Assembly: GCA_019188255.1 (NCBI GenBank)
Contig: JAETXT010000002.1
Span: 2,170,001 to 2,234,000, forward strand
Direction of reading: 5' to 3'
DNA length: 64,000 nt
From: Verticillium longisporum
Lineage: Eukaryota; Ascomycota; Sordariomycetes; Glomerellales; Plectosphaerellaceae
Below are positions 35,340 through 48,193 of the stretch, piece after piece. Positions within the stretch are counted from its first letter, which is position 1, and every line of letters starts with the position of its first letter. Under the pieces are notes generated by a model. That model saw nothing but the letters and a program-made list of their open reading frames with translations. It was not told the DNA's origin and did not search any database. The translations under genes were made by a program, and so were the position numbers.

Positions 35340-37336
35340 TCAGACGCCCTTGAACGTCTCGCCCACGATCTGGCTGCCGCACAGGTCCGCCTCGCCCAGC
35401 AGACGGCTCCACCGCCTCACGTCCTCGATGGTGACGTTTTTGCCCTGCAGCTCCCCGGCTAGTCCGCCGACGCCAACATCCACCTGGGGCACGTCGAGCA
35501 GCATGCGCACGGCGGTCTCGCCGGGCTTTTTGCCGCCTTCGTCGCTGTTCTTGCTCAGCAGGATGAAGCGCAAGCCGACTTCTGTCAGTGTGACGAGGAT
35601 GCTGATGACGATGAGAATGATGACGATCCAGGTGATGTAGCTCATCTTGGAGTCTGCAACCGAGTCGGAGAGGATCTCGGCTAGGTCTAGGAAGACACGT
35701 CAACGTTCGTTGAGGACCTTGATGCGGGGATCGATCTCGAGGTACTCGCGGATGGCGACGTAGAGGGGATTGAGGGTGGGTTCCGAGTCCCAGAAGAAGT
35801 TGGGTACGTCGAGGATGTTGGATGCTGGGCAGGGTTAGCTTGGTCATGGCGTGACAGGTTCCAAAGTGATACATACAGAGGTTGATATCCACGCGACTCT
35901 TGAATAGCCGGCCGAGGATCTTGAGGATTTCGGTTCGCGTCATGTTGAGCTCGCCGGTCAGTGCGAGCCTCTTCGGCACGTGTTGTGCGTCGAGCATCGT
36001 CTCGCTCATGCGTTCTTCAAAGAGACAGAGCTTGGTGCTTTGCGCGATGGCGTGGCTGATCGAGAGCTTGATCATGTGATCGCTTCGTGGGAGTAAGGTG
36101 ATCATGTCGTTGAAGATACGCGGGCGTTTTATGTTCTCGCTGTATTCAAAGTGGAACTCCTCCGTCTCAAAATCCTCCTCGTTCAACGGCCGCGTGAGAA
36201 GACTTTGGCCAGAGTCGTTCTCGGCAAAGGTCAGGTCGGCGAGAATGTCTTTCTCCTGGTTTTCGGTGAAATTCCAGAAGACAACGACACCATATGAGAA
36301 GAGAAACACTTCAGCGAACGCCTTGGCATCTGGAGCGATGCGGCTCATGGGTGACAGTGAGCGGTCATCAGGACTCGTTGTGTCGTTCGAGTCGCCATTC
36401 GGCTGGGACCGTCCGCGACGCAGGTCCTCGAAGTGCTGTTCCGAATCTCCGTTGGTGGGACTCGTGCCGGTGTAGGCGTCGTCTGGAAAGTATCCTCCCT
36501 GGTGACCCCTCCTCTCGCTTCGCTCCAGCTCGAGGTCAAGCACAGTTTTGCCGCTGCCAGGCGTTTTGAGCATTGGCCGGCTCCGCACCCGGCAGCCTTC
36601 AGAGCCTGGAAGTAGAGGCAGCGCATAGATGGCGTAAAGGCAATCATCGTATAGCTTCGTTTTAGCACCGTGCTTCTTGCGCAGGAATTCGGCCGTCGAT
36701 TTTGTCTTGTACGATTGAGCAGTACAGTAGGCAGTTAACCGCGCGAGCTTCTCCTGTCGCTGCACCTTGGGCATTCTCTCGGCATAGCTCTTGCCACGGA
36801 TTGGGCCCCTCTTGCGCAGCAGCTCTAGTTCTTCGTCCTTCAGTGGCCGGCTCTCTTCCTGCTCGAGTCTTTTCGCCAGCAAAGCAGCATCGTCGTCCTC
36901 GTCCTCGTCTGAGCTCTTTCTTTCGTCGATGGTTTCGGGCAAGAGAACGAGCTTCTCGCTGATCTTCGTCGTTCGTGACGGTACGATCGATTGGCCGGAC
37001 CTCGATTGGACAGTTGGCAGACCTCCTCCAGTTCCTGAAGAAGAAGTGACTCGGCGTGCGCCAATGGTACCGCCTGGTCGTTGGACAGGGCCGGGTCGAG
37101 GTTGACCAGAGGGTATGTCGGAAGAATATTGGAGGACATTGTCGACAGAGATGAAGCGCATGGGTGGCCGGCCTGCACCACCTGCTCCAGTATCACGGCG
37201 CTGCGCTACAGGACGAGGCGCCGGTCTGCTGCGGGAGTCAGTCACCTGTGGTGAATGCATGGTTAGCAGTGATCAGAGCTGTCTGCAGATTTACTACACC
37301 TACCAAGACTGAGGGACCTCGTTTTGAAGGCGCCAT
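35340..37336 (-). CDS. RMD1/RMD8/Sif2-family (DUF155) membrane protein, with in-frame stop near the C terminus
   Basis: Member of the DUF155 (RMND1-related) family, 628 codons. Exons 37304-37336, 35877-37245, 35340-35824; introns 37246-37303 and 35825-35876 rebuild MAPSKRGPSVL-VTDSRSRPAP and VDINL-SSNILDVPNFFWDSEP. Seen: a disordered Pro/Arg/Ser-rich N terminus, the family motif PIRGKSYAERMPKVQRQEKL, LTAYCTAQSYKTKSTAEFLR, then the DUF155 core from AKAFAEVFLFSYGVVVFWNF to NEEDFETEEFHFEYSENIKR, HAIAQSTKLCLFEERM and VAIREYLEIDPRIKVLNER. A TGA (35700-35702, codon 509) follows NER, where Cys is usual, and the same frame runs on through FLDLAEILSDSVADSKMSY and a C-terminal helix YITWIVIILIVISILV, so the stop is probably an error. 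Fungal relatives (S. pombe Sif2, S. cerevisiae Rmd8) are nuclear-envelope or membrane associated; the role here is unknown. Confidence 0.85.
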
Positions 37337-39384
37337 GTCGACCTTGTGTCCAGCGGCTCTTGATTGGGTTTAGGCCCTCGATTCAATCGCCAGTTCTTCT
37401 TCGAGTCGATGGAGAGCATTCAGCTAGGACTTTTCGGTGTGCGATAGTCCGGCTGAGCTTGACAGTTCAGTTGTCGTCAATTGGCGAACAATGGCAGTTG
37501 TTGGACGACGTGATGTGTGGGGCGCTAACCGCGATGCGGTACGTCATATCGATGTCCATGCATTTATTGTCAATCTTATGTAAGCGACTGACCTGACCTC
37601 GATATCTGACAATCCCTGGAGATCCCATATGACGCTGGCAACGACAGCGAATAAAAGGTTACCCATTCGTACTTATCTGTCATTTTTGAACTTTATCTTT
37701 GGAGAGCGCTGAAGGTATTCGTCACAATGTCATTGATAGACTACGGAACGAGTAAAACGTACGTTTCGCACTCATCAAGTATCTAGGCGAGGAACCCCTT
37801 CAGGTGCTTGATAGCCGTAGCGATTGAATTCATTGGAGTCATCGACAAGTCGTGGATTGCATTAGCTCCGATTCTCCTGGGCTGTATACCTGCTTGGCGA
37901 CATGCGTCCTTTTAAGGCTGTTAGCCTTCGTTGATTCTCTACCCGTAGCTCACTGTGACCTCGCCGCTATTGGGTGTGGAACTTCAACCTATACTCGCAA
38001 GAACAACGGCCCATTAGAGTCTCAGTGTGATTTTCAAACTTCTTGTTGTATCTCTTATACCATGAAAAACTGAGCTTATATTCCTGATGCAATACGCGCC
38101 AACCAAGAATACAAAGAATGACAGGTCGACGGAACGGAACTATCTGTTTCATGGAGCAGTTCCTTACCTATCTTCTTGAAAGTAAGTTCAACGCCCCCCC
38201 ATTGACAGTCTTCGTCAGCCGCGATGTATCTCTTACGGGCTCCTGAGAGAAAATATTCCGAATTTTGTGGTGCGGAGCTTGCGCGACATGCATCATACTC
38301 TCCCGAGCCCTTCTAAGCGTAGTAGATATCGAAGAGCGAGGGTTAGGGTAAGGCAGGAAATACCGAGGACCCTAGTATTGTTTTTACACTGCATTTATCG
38401 GACATGTGCCAGTCCTCGTCCATGGCGGACCTCTACATGTGCTGTTGCTCTTCCGCAGAACACACGTGACCGATAGCTATCCCAACCAAGACAAGTCAAA
38501 GAAGCCATACTCTGGATTCAGCATTTCAAAGTCACGGGAGCCTTGTGGATGCAATGTAGCGCCATGTTGTATATGCATCTGACAACATGCCCACGACAGT
38601 GTTTCCGGAGGAAACTGTTTAATGATAGTATGTGAAAGTTCTTCATTTCTGATGAACAACCAGCTTTAACTGCATTATTGACGTCCTTTGGTCAGTACTG
38701 GTTAAGACGTCCAACATAAAAACTATACATGAGATGCACCTTGTACCACCTTATGCTGAACGACTTCACCACGCCAGTGTCGTGGCTGGGGATAGCAACT
38801 TACAGGTACTATGAGCTATGTACGCTGACAACATAACTTCCATGTCTGCATACGCCTAACAATAGAATGGAACCTTTTCACGTGAATCCGAAGTCAGCTT
38901 GCTTGCAATGGCGTGTTTTCAGCATGACGTTAATCGAACCTCGAACGATAGGTCTAGGAATCATCCCTAAGTAGTTCACCTCGCGCGGACAATTGCTACC
39001 CCTTAAATTCGATCGGGGCAAACCAAAACTATCAATTCATTGGTGACACCAATCCTCACGACTGATTAATTATCTTGAAAGATGCTCGCTCGTTAACGCA
39101 GATGCTCCCCAGCCCCAAGTATATATGCTAACACAGAAGAAGCGCGCTGCCCCCTTGGGCTTAGGGAATCCGACCGTGATACTAATACAAGCATGGAAAT
39201 GGCACCTTTCAGCCAAGCTGACGAGACGCTCGATGACGCTGATTCAAAGCGGTTCTTGAAGCACGACAGTGGTCTTGTCCGACTCGAGGAACTCAAGCAG
39301 CGGCTGCCGCTGCACAACCCTTAGCCGAGCCCCAGACCGAGCTCTCCATAGCAACAAAAGCACCAGGTGCATGGCAGGGAACTC
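37337..39384. other. 2.0-kb intergenic region
   Basis: Promoter of the RMD1-family gene and 3' UTR of KMT6. Short open frames only, no domain; nothing else recognised. Confidence 0.5.
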
Positions 39385-42300
39385 TCAAGGTATTTCGCGA
39401 TCACGATACCTAGCTGGCATCTTCCTCTCCCTGCGAGAACGAGAATCGCTGCGACCGCCACTCAGCCGCGACCCGATGCTATCCTCATCCACATAAGTGT
39501 CCCCAGGGAATGGCATCGCTTCATCGTCTGAATCAGAAGCCACAAACCGACGGCTGCGGCGATTTCGCAAGACAGGTGTTGGCGTAGCTTGCGTCTCGTC
39601 GTGATCGTCGTTGTCCATGTCGTTATCATCGATGTAATCATCCGCTTCATCGCGCCCGCGGCGTGGAGTATTAGCCTTCAAAGCAGATTTTGATTTCCTT
39701 CCTTTGGGCTGGGAGGGCGAGTCATCGGCTTTTGCGGAGTCGCCGTTAGACTTGACATCCTCAGTAGCCTTATTCGCGAGTCGTCCTTGCCGCTTGTGCA
39801 GCGGAGTGACTTGTTTGTTCAAACTGTCATTCACTTGCCAGCCTGCAGACATTGACGCCGATGGTCGTTGTCGGGCTCTGCCGCGAGTTGGGGTGTTCGT
39901 CTCAGCGGTTTCCTCGTCGTCATCCTGGACCGGGCTTTCGAGTCGTCGTCGGCTACGTCGTCGTGTGTCGCCTCGGGTCTGTTTATCCTTCTCAGCTTCT
40001 GCCACTTGTGTGTCCGTTTTGTTATCGGATTCCTCCTCCACTGTCGTTGGCTCGTAATCTTCTTCTTCTTCTTCTTCAGAATCTTCAATGAGGTCTCGCT
40101 TGCGTTTGCGACCTTCAGTAGGTATTGCCAGATCACTGGCAGCTTGCATTACCTCTTCCGGCATCTGGGGTGCTTCCTTGCGCGCGCTAAGCCGTCCCCT
40201 CTTGACAGGCTTCGGCTCGGGCTTGGTAGCCTGTCCCCGTCCTCCACCGCGCCCGCGACCGACCCCCGCCCTCGCCCTCTTCCTCGGGTACCACCCCGGC
40301 CCCGGCCTCGCGTTGAACCTCCTTGGACACGGGTCTTCTTAGCTGGCAATGGCTCCACACTCAAGCTTTCAGAGGTCACTGGACCGTCCTCTTCGGCCGT
40401 CTTGTCTTTGATCATCTTCTTAGTCAGGTTTGGGAAATTGTTGCCGTAGTTGAAAAACAGCTCCTCGCCAACCTGGATATTCCTCGTCGCCGAAAAGCGA
40501 ATGCGATATTCGCCGTTGACGTACAGGATCTTCGGTTCGACATTGTAGGTATCCTGTTCATGATTGATGTAGCGGCTGTGATTGCCATATATAGCAGCAT
40601 CGACCCAGATGCCTTCCGAGTCCAACAGACTAAAGACGTAAGAAGTAAATGAGCCTTCATCAAAGACTTCACCACGTCGTGCTTCTCTTCGAACGCCCTC
40701 GTCGTGCATGATGAGCTCGCCAGTGTACTCGATAACGAATTCATGTTGTGCAATGTCCTCCAGCGTGAATAGGCCATACCCGCAGCCATCGAGTTGGCTT
40801 TTGCCGGGCGTGACTGCTTTGCAATGGCCACGCTGTAGCGCGCAATTCTGACAGCCAGTCTCCATGATACTCTCGTTGTCGCGATTGTCCGGATGCGCGC
40901 GTTCGATCACACCACACGTACCACAAAGCTGGGGATCGCACTCACGGTTGAGTTGGACGCAGATGCAGTTCCTCTGCTGGCATGTCTTCCCACTCCCCGC
41001 ACAAGCACACCCAGTAAATTTGTAAGCGCAACATTCTGCGGTACATCGGCAGAAGCGCTCGCATAACACATTGAAAATCACGCACTTGCAGCCGTTGGCC
41101 GCAGTGCAGGGGCCGTCATGATGACAGGGGTCGTTGACGTATCGTAACCTGTGGTCGTGGGTATCGGTGTGTTCCTGCCAGTCCCCTAGGAGGACCTTCT
41201 TGTGTCGGTCATACCAGGCAAGATTTTTTACCCGTGGCAGTTCAGGGCTCGTATCTTCGGGGAGCTGGATATCGAGCTTTTTCAACTGTCGGTGGACGTC
41301 CCAACAAGCGCGGTTGAGAATCTCGGCAGCCATACATTGTGGTTTAGACCGTACTCTGCCACTGCATTCGATCGATGAGAACAAAGACTTTAGCAGCGCT
41401 TCGTTGGACGCCGACCAGGATCGCGCTTCTCGTGCAGCCATTGCTTGGCCCAAGCTGCTTCCGTCTCCGTGGAGGATGAAACATTCGCGGCTACATGGCT
41501 CGATAACGGTCTGATCCGCGTCGTTCTTTTCGTGGGCGTCTCGACTCTTCGTCAGGAGCTGTTCCAACTGGCCGTTGCAGTCGAGCGAGAAGTTCCTTTT
41601 CTCGTTGTTCTCGCCGTAGTCGCCATGCTCGCATGAATTGCTGTAGCAGATTAAACACCCCATGATGGCGTATGTCTCTAGAAAGGCCTCTGGTGATTTG
41701 GCATCATCCTGCGTAGCGGTTTTCGCAGTCTTCTTTGATTCTACGATGTCGTCAACGCTTTTGTCCAACAAGAGTATATCCCGAAGGCTGACGGCCCTTT
41801 CAGGTGAGACGCCATCATGGAAAACTTGATCGAATGCCTCGGTAAACATCTTGGCTGACAGGGCGGCTTGTGGCGTGTCTGCTGGTCCGTTGCCCCGGTG
41901 GAGGCCGTACAAGCTTGATTTCTGCAGCGGAGTGATAGCCATGTCGGATTGGTTACTGGCCATATGCCGGATCAGAGTCGTTCTCGTGCAGTCGGGTATG
42001 GCTAGCTTTTCCAACCAGTAGTCAAGGTAAAGCGCCAACATGGCCGTCCGCTCCTTCTTTGCTGTACGTATGACCCTCTGCTCCCGGGTTCCCATGGGCT
42101 GGAAACCGCAGCTGGCATCCATACGCTCCAGCTCCTTAAGCCAGAGGTTGTAGTTACGTTCCTCGTTGGCTTCCAAGTCGCGGATGTGGGGGACGAACTT
42201 GAGCATAGTGTTTGGTGTCAGGACGTTTCTCGCGATTTCTTTGTGATGAAAACGATACTTCGGGACACGTAGTCTCTCTGTCTTGATGCAAATGGGCATG

Positions 42301-43472
42301 AAATGGAAAGTGCGTTGTTCCTTCTTAGAGCGTCCGTGATGCTGTATAAAGATTAATTTTTAACGCTTTTGAGAGCTAAGCAACCCAAACGCCATGTTAA
42401 TTCTGCTTACCTTGACCTTGATCTTAATCATGTCGTTGTTACCAACCTCGACTGGAACGGGGTCGTGCTTGACGCAACTGAACCAGTCAGTGCCTTTCAG
42501 GACGCGTTTCTCCGTCGGCTCGACCGATTTAATAGTAAATGCAACGAGATCTTGGTTGAATCTTTCTAAATCCTGGGTTCGCTCCTCAAGGGCTCGTGCG
42601 ATCTTGCCAGTAGTCCATCCAACCTCATTGGGCGTATGCTGTAGGGAAGCACCTCCTCCGTTGTGGAACTGACGGTCGAGTGAGGGGGTGGTCATTTCGA
42701 ATGATCCTGGCGTTTGTTTCTCGCCGACCGATGAGCCTTCCCGGTGTGAGCTTGCAGGCATATGGTGAGAAGAATGGCGTGAAAAGGGAGGTGCCATGTG
42801 TGCCTGGGAGGCTGGCGTGGGATTCATTGATTGGGTATGGGATATTGACAAGCAAGCGTTGCTTCCTCCAGGAGAGGGAAATGAGACTGTGTGGACAAGC
42901 TGCTGCGCCAGAGTGCTCATGTGAGGGGACGCGCTGCCGTGCCTCTCGTGGTTCATATTCAGGTGAGATGACACGAGGCCTTGCTTGTCGACAAGGAGCA
43001 TATCCCTCACGTCGGCGCGGCGATGTGCCTTGTCAGAGGCTTGACGGAAATCTGTGAAAGAGTGACTGTATGTGTTTGGTGGGTGCAGTTGCCAACGATC
43101 GTTAGACCCATGGCGTCCTTCGTATCTGGGAGTGCTCCGACTTTCGTAAGGCTCAGACTCGAGGCGGCTCTCGCTGCGTTCCGTCGCTGAACCGTTGACA
43201 TGAGAGACATGAGGCGGCGATGAGTCGATGACAATAGCCTGGTGCCCTTTCGCGCCATTGACCTCGTTCCCTGGCGGCATGATCACGCGACGCTGTCTTT
43301 GGGGGCCCAGAAAATCTTTCATGGGGAAGACAGGTTCGTCAGACTCGGAGTAACCACCCTCACTAGTAGAATCCATAGTCAAGTCGAAAAGCCTGTGGAT
43401 TTCGGGGTTCTTGTGAATATTCGCTCTGGAAGAGCCAAATTCACGGCGCGGCGACCCATTCTTCATTGACAT
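39385..43472 (-). CDS. KMT6: histone H3K27 methyltransferase KMT6/EZH2, with one frame break in the tail
   Basis: Catalytic subunit of Polycomb repressive complex 2. Exons 42411-43472 and 39385-42341; intron 42342-42410 (GTAAGC...ACAG) joins VGNNDMIKIKVK to HHGRSKKEQRTFHFMP. About 1339 residues. Seen: a poorly conserved N terminus; MCSS/SANT-like region (CGFQPMGTREQRVI, FEAFDQVFHDG); Cys-rich CXC domain from NDPCHHDGPCTAANGCKCVI to CICVQLNRECDPQLCGTCG; SET domain with GYGLFTLEDIAQHEFVIEYT, GELIMHDEGV, NHSRYINHEQD and RFSATRNIQVGEELFFNYGN. After the SET comes a long tail, first RGRG-rich then Lys/Asp/Glu-rich, unlike animal EZH2 which stops there, but known from Sordariomycete KMT6. The frame breaks once in the RGRG stretch (about 40255-40270); adding one base gives a whole number of codons and joins TKPEPKPVKRGRLSAR to MPEEVMQAASDLAIP. 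Confidence 0.94.
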
Positions 43473-46400
43473 TGCGAATCTGCTTGTGAGGGCCCCTTCA
43501 TGGTGGCTGACGACGACGACTTGCCAAGAATGTGGCGATGGAAGATCTCTTGCGTGCGAAGCCTGACGCCAGTAAAGGAGATGGATGACGGCGGCGGTGG
43601 CGCAGATTTACGAGCAGCCAGCGAGACGCGTTGAAGATGAGGTTCTGGAGATGTTGCTGAAGGATGACAATCACAGGAGCGCGTCGCTACCACCAAGCCA
43701 AGTCAGGCACGTTCGGTGGACCAGAATTTCGAATGTGGATCAATACGGGGGCGCACAGCCAATCAAGTCCGCCTACTTTCCAAGGGTATTGAGCTGCCAG
43801 CCGGGTGCTGGCCATGTCAGACGCCTTACCTTAAGTACTACCTAGGGAGGTCCTCGGCCGCCGATGATTATTCCATGCCTTGAGGGATCCAACAGCACTT
43901 ATGTCTTATAACATGTTTGGTCTTCCTTGACTGGAAACTTCGTCCGGCCATGGCTGTGCAAAACCTTTTGCTCTAAGACTAGTGGGTCTGTCTGTGCCTT
44001 ATTTCGTCGCGATACGCCTTCAATTCATCCCTGTACTACAGCATGATGATTGAACCTCATAGGTTTGTGCATTACTGATCTAACTGTCCCGACCTGAGTA
44101 AGAATGTAGGTTGTTACTCCCCGCCGCTTCTTCATGGGTGAGCCATAAATTTGAAACTTCAAGGACATACCGTCTTTTGGAACGCCTTGGTCCGTCTTCG
44201 GGCGTCTCAACCGTGTCAAGCGTCAACGACTCGTCTTCTTTCGCTCGCCTGCCTTTCATCTGGATTCAGATACCGCATCGAAGCACGGCGCTGAAAGACC
44301 GGTAGCTGTATCGTATCGGACGGGCCATTTGATCGAGAGAGCACTTCTCTTGTTGGCCGTGCCCCTCTGAGCTTAGGCAAATGGAGGAAATCCTGCACGC
44401 TCACTGCGCCAATGGAGATACATCTATTTTCCTAAGCTCAGAGCTGATCCGAACCCTTGAATCGTATCTATATCTGGCTTAAAAAAAAACGGCACATGCT
44501 TCGAAGCGCCGTGTTCCTCGTGTGCATCGCTGGGCTTGGTCTGGTGAATTGCGCGGCCAAGACTCCGTGATTGTCTCTCTATCTGGTGGCAGTCTCGTGG
44601 TTGTAGCTTCGCTCCCAGCTCCATTGGCCACCACGTCAGAGTCGTAATGGTGAGATCAATTCAAGAGAACGATTTCAATTCCGTACCATGCCACTTCAGG
44701 CTACCTAAAGGCCATAGCAAATTACACGGCCTCTTAGTCCACGGCGCAGGTCGGCATCTCTCTAGCGCCGAGCGCTAATAAATCCCCCGTGGATCAGGCA
44801 TGTGTCGATGACGTCCTTGTGCGGGTGCCCTGGCACTGTCTTCGATTCCCTCATGAGCTGTTTATCGCGTCGATTCTGAGACTGTCCACTGTTGACGATC
44901 CCTCAACGGCCGGACGGACAACCACGCTCACTGTGATAAGCCTAAACGATTCTCCATGTTGCTAGCCCCTGTCCGAGTCAAACTCCGCAAGGCAGTGGTA
45001 ACAAGTCATCATATCTGGGACTGTCAAGGATGCGCTCCATTTGCTCAGAGACATGATCACACCTGGGCGTGGCCCTCGACCTGAGGAGCTCTTTCTCAGT
45101 CTCGGATACTCGGACCGCACCAACGGGTTTACTCCAGTGCCAAACAAAACGCAGTCAGGACATCAGCCGCTTGGAGTAGGGCACCAAAGCTTTTACACCA
45201 CATCAGCTGGAATCAAAGACCAGTCAAGCAACTCTGGGCTTTTCTTTTTTCCAGCGATACCGAGTTTTCCCACAGAAAGCTTCTTTGACGCCCCAGGTGG
45301 ATGATATGGAAAACACGCTCTTGTTAAACACGCACACCCATCTCTCTGTCTGTTCGCTGCACTCTAAGGGTTTGGCCATGTTGACGAGGTTGTGGACCGT
45401 GGGTTCGTGACGCTTGGCCACGGTTCTGTAGCGTGCCCGACCAAGTTTAGAAAGCTTTGCCGGTATTGGGAAATAAGTCGATGGGCAAGAGGGCAAAAGA
45501 TTTTGAGACGTGGTTGGCAACGCGGCGCGATATCTATCAGCGGATTTTGTCAGAATGATGAATGGAAAGGGTGCCTCGCCTCGGTCAGTAGACCAACGAG
45601 GGCAGTATGGTTGGCTTTCCCATTCTCTGCTAGGGAAGGCTTGTCCTTAAAAACCCCGCTTCGGCTCGTCTGCTTCCCATGGTCTGGGCTGCAGATCCTC
45701 CAACGTGTGAACCCTTCATCGACCGGCAGCCAGCAGATGCGCAAAGGGTCGGAACATGCCATGCTAACATCAGACGAGGCCAACTTCCTGCTTTGGCGAC
45801 GGCACATGCATCAGCAGGATGAGGAGGCAGTTTGGCCCAGCAACGGGGGGTCCAGATTTCGTCCCAATGTGGCACTGCCCCTGTCCCTCTGCTGCTAGAA
45901 ACACGCCGGCGCCTTGAAATCGCATGCGATCATCATTCTCTGGGCAGCCGCATTGGGCGGCTGGTCTCAGAGAATGGAAATGACCCAGCTTTGGTTCGAA
46001 CCTGATCCCAGTTGTTGATCACAGCGGTGGCTCCGGGGACCGGGTGCGGGTGGGCGCGGTAGCAAGGGATACATCTGTCTCAGGTTTTGGGAAAGTCACT
46101 TGAGGCGCGAACTGCACAAGGTTTTCGCCTAGGGCGTCCCAAACTGTACTCAGAGGAGGGGCCAAGGGCGTGTACACGGCAACGCAGACGCAGGCACCAG
46201 CCGGGGAGCCACAACACACTAAAACGACGAATGACGTCGTCAATGAGGTCGACTCCGCCGTCGCAATCCCAACCAGACCCCTACGTACAGCGGGCAACCC
46301 TCCCTCCCTCCCCCCCAAAGCCAAGCTGTCTGGGGTCACTCACATATAAACGATCGCATCACCCCCGGACGTAGCTTGACATTGAACAACTTCAACCCTT

Positions 46401-46503
46401 TCCCACCCGGCCCGCACTGAATTATTCCTACAAGCCTCTTCTTGCGCTTTGAATCCTGACGCCCTCCAACAGTAATTGATATCATCACGAACACACCGCC
46501 AAG
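43473..46503. other. 3.0-kb divergent intergenic region KMT6 / PIL1
   Basis: No supported gene. Open frames are short and without domains. A GGTTCGAACC sequence near 45990 resembles a tRNA B box but has no matching A box or acceptor stem. The last 250 bp (46250-46503) are C-rich and probably the PIL1 promoter and leader. Confidence 0.5.
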
Positions 46504-47851
46504 ATGCATCGCACCTACTCCATGCGCCAGACGCGGGCGCCTACCGCCTCTCAGCTTCAGGTTTGTACCCACCGATGCTGCCGAAAGTGAAGACATCATC
46601 AGCTCACCACGCTTTTGCAGAACCCTCCTCCTCCCACGTCCTCCACCAAGTCTGGTCGCCTATTCGGTCGCGGCGGTTTTGGTAAGTCCATCGCGCTGTG
46701 TCGCCTGAAGTGCTCTACCATTTCCTGCATCATTTTCCGGAAGCGGCTTGTTCGGGGATGAACAACGCTAACCCTGGTCCTGTAGGTCATGCCATCCGCC
46801 ACAAGTCTGCTGGTGCCTTCGGCCCCGACCTGGCCAAGAAGCTGTCTCAGCTCGTGAAGATGGAAAAGAACGTCATGCGCAGTCTCGAGACCGTGGCCAA
46901 GGAGCGTATGGAGGTTGCTGTACGTCGTCACTCGCGCGTCACCCTATCCACGGCTTACTGACCTAGACCTTCTGTAGCAACAACTCTCTATTTGGGGCGA
47001 GGCTGGCGACGAAGATGTTTCCGACGTCACAGACAAGCTGGGAGTTTTGCTGTACGAGATCGGCGAGCGTGAGGACCAATACGTCGACCGCTATGACCAA
47101 TACCGCGTTACCATCAAGAGCATCCGTAACATCGAGGCCTCCGTGCAGCCCAGCCGAGACCGTATGTATTCGATGCCATGTATGACTTACGCACCGTTCC
47201 GCTGACTGTTTCTCAGGCAAGCAAAAGATTACGGACCAGATTGCACAGCTGAAGTACAAGGAGCCCAACTCGCCGAAGATTGTCGTCCTCGAGCAGGAAC
47301 TTGTACGTGCTGAGGCCGAGTCGCTCGTCGCAGAGGCTCAGCTGTCCAACATCACTCGTGAGAAGATCAAGGCCGCCTACACTTACCAGTTCGATGCCTT
47401 GCGCGAGCACTGCGAGAAGGTTGCCATCATTGCTGGGTACGGCAAGCACCTTCTCGAGCTGATCGACGATACCCCCGTCACCCCCGGCGAGACCCGCCAG
47501 GCCTATGACGGATACGAAGCCAGCAAGGCCATCATCCAGGACTGCGAGGACTCCCTCACCAGCTGGGTGACCTCGAACGCTGCTGTCTCCTCCAAGCTGT
47601 CTACCCGCTCCCGCACCCTGTCGACTCGCCGCCGCAATAACATCAAGGCGCGTGAGCACGACTTGTCGGGACAGGATGCTCCTCTCAACGATGATTCGTC
47701 ATGGATGCCCTCGACTCGCAACAAGGAGATTGACGACTACTCTGATGAGGAGGAGCTCGATGAGGATGACCACCGTAACTCTGTACTCGAGAGCGACACT
47801 GGTCTCAACGGCGAAACCCGTGGTCGCCAACAGGAGGCAGTTGCGGCATGA
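46504..47851 (+). CDS. PIL1: eisosome core protein PIL1/LSP1 (BAR domain)
   Basis: Main building block of eisosomes, the furrows at the plasma membrane; 356 residues. Exons 46504-46560, 46621-46681, 46786-46919, 46978-47161, 47217-47851; introns 46561-46620, 46682-46785, 46920-46977, 47162-47216, all GT-AG. Seen: MHRTYSMRQTRAPTASQLQ, then NPPPPTSSTKSGRLFGRG, GHAIRHKSAGAFGPDLAKKL, and the BAR coiled coil QLVKMEKNVMRSLETVAKER to REHCEKVAIIAGYGKHLLEL with GEREDQYVDRYDQYR. The C terminus is acidic (SDEEELDEDD). Five exons with short introns and C-ending codons. The family member could equally be called LSP1; PIL1 is used because filamentous fungi usually name the basal paralogue so. Confidence 0.93.
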
Positions 47852-48193
47852 AAGAGGTTGCCAAGCTAATAAAAACGTCACGGTGCCTAATTTCATCGTG
47901 GCTACACTGCGATGCGGGAATGTGGTGGTAATGAGGAGCCATTTCGGTCAGGAACACGCTTGGGCATTGGGTTCTTTGGTGTTTGGTCGACGGGATTGGG
48001 GCTGGTTCAGATCATGGCCTGCACCCACTCCGGGTCACTTGTATGGTAGTTTTCAGGTTTATGAATTTTCATTACGCAAAAATATTCTGCTACCATCTGC
48101 TCGTGTCGTCGTTTGATTCTAAGCGTGATTTCCGTTTCACCAAGCGCGCTCCAGGTGTACAAAAGGCCCCAAACTCCCATGCCTATTGCCACA
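47852..48193. other. convergent intergenic region PIL1 / LSM gene
   Basis: 342 bp with both 3' UTRs. Nothing else seen. Confidence 0.55.

Noticed and set aside
38338..38360. telomere-like GGGTTAGGGTAAGG
   Set aside because: Only two partial units; not a telomere array.
45960..46020. tRNA candidate because of GGTTCGAACC
   Set aside because: The B-box-like sequence is present, but no A box at the right distance and no acceptor stem pairing on either strand.
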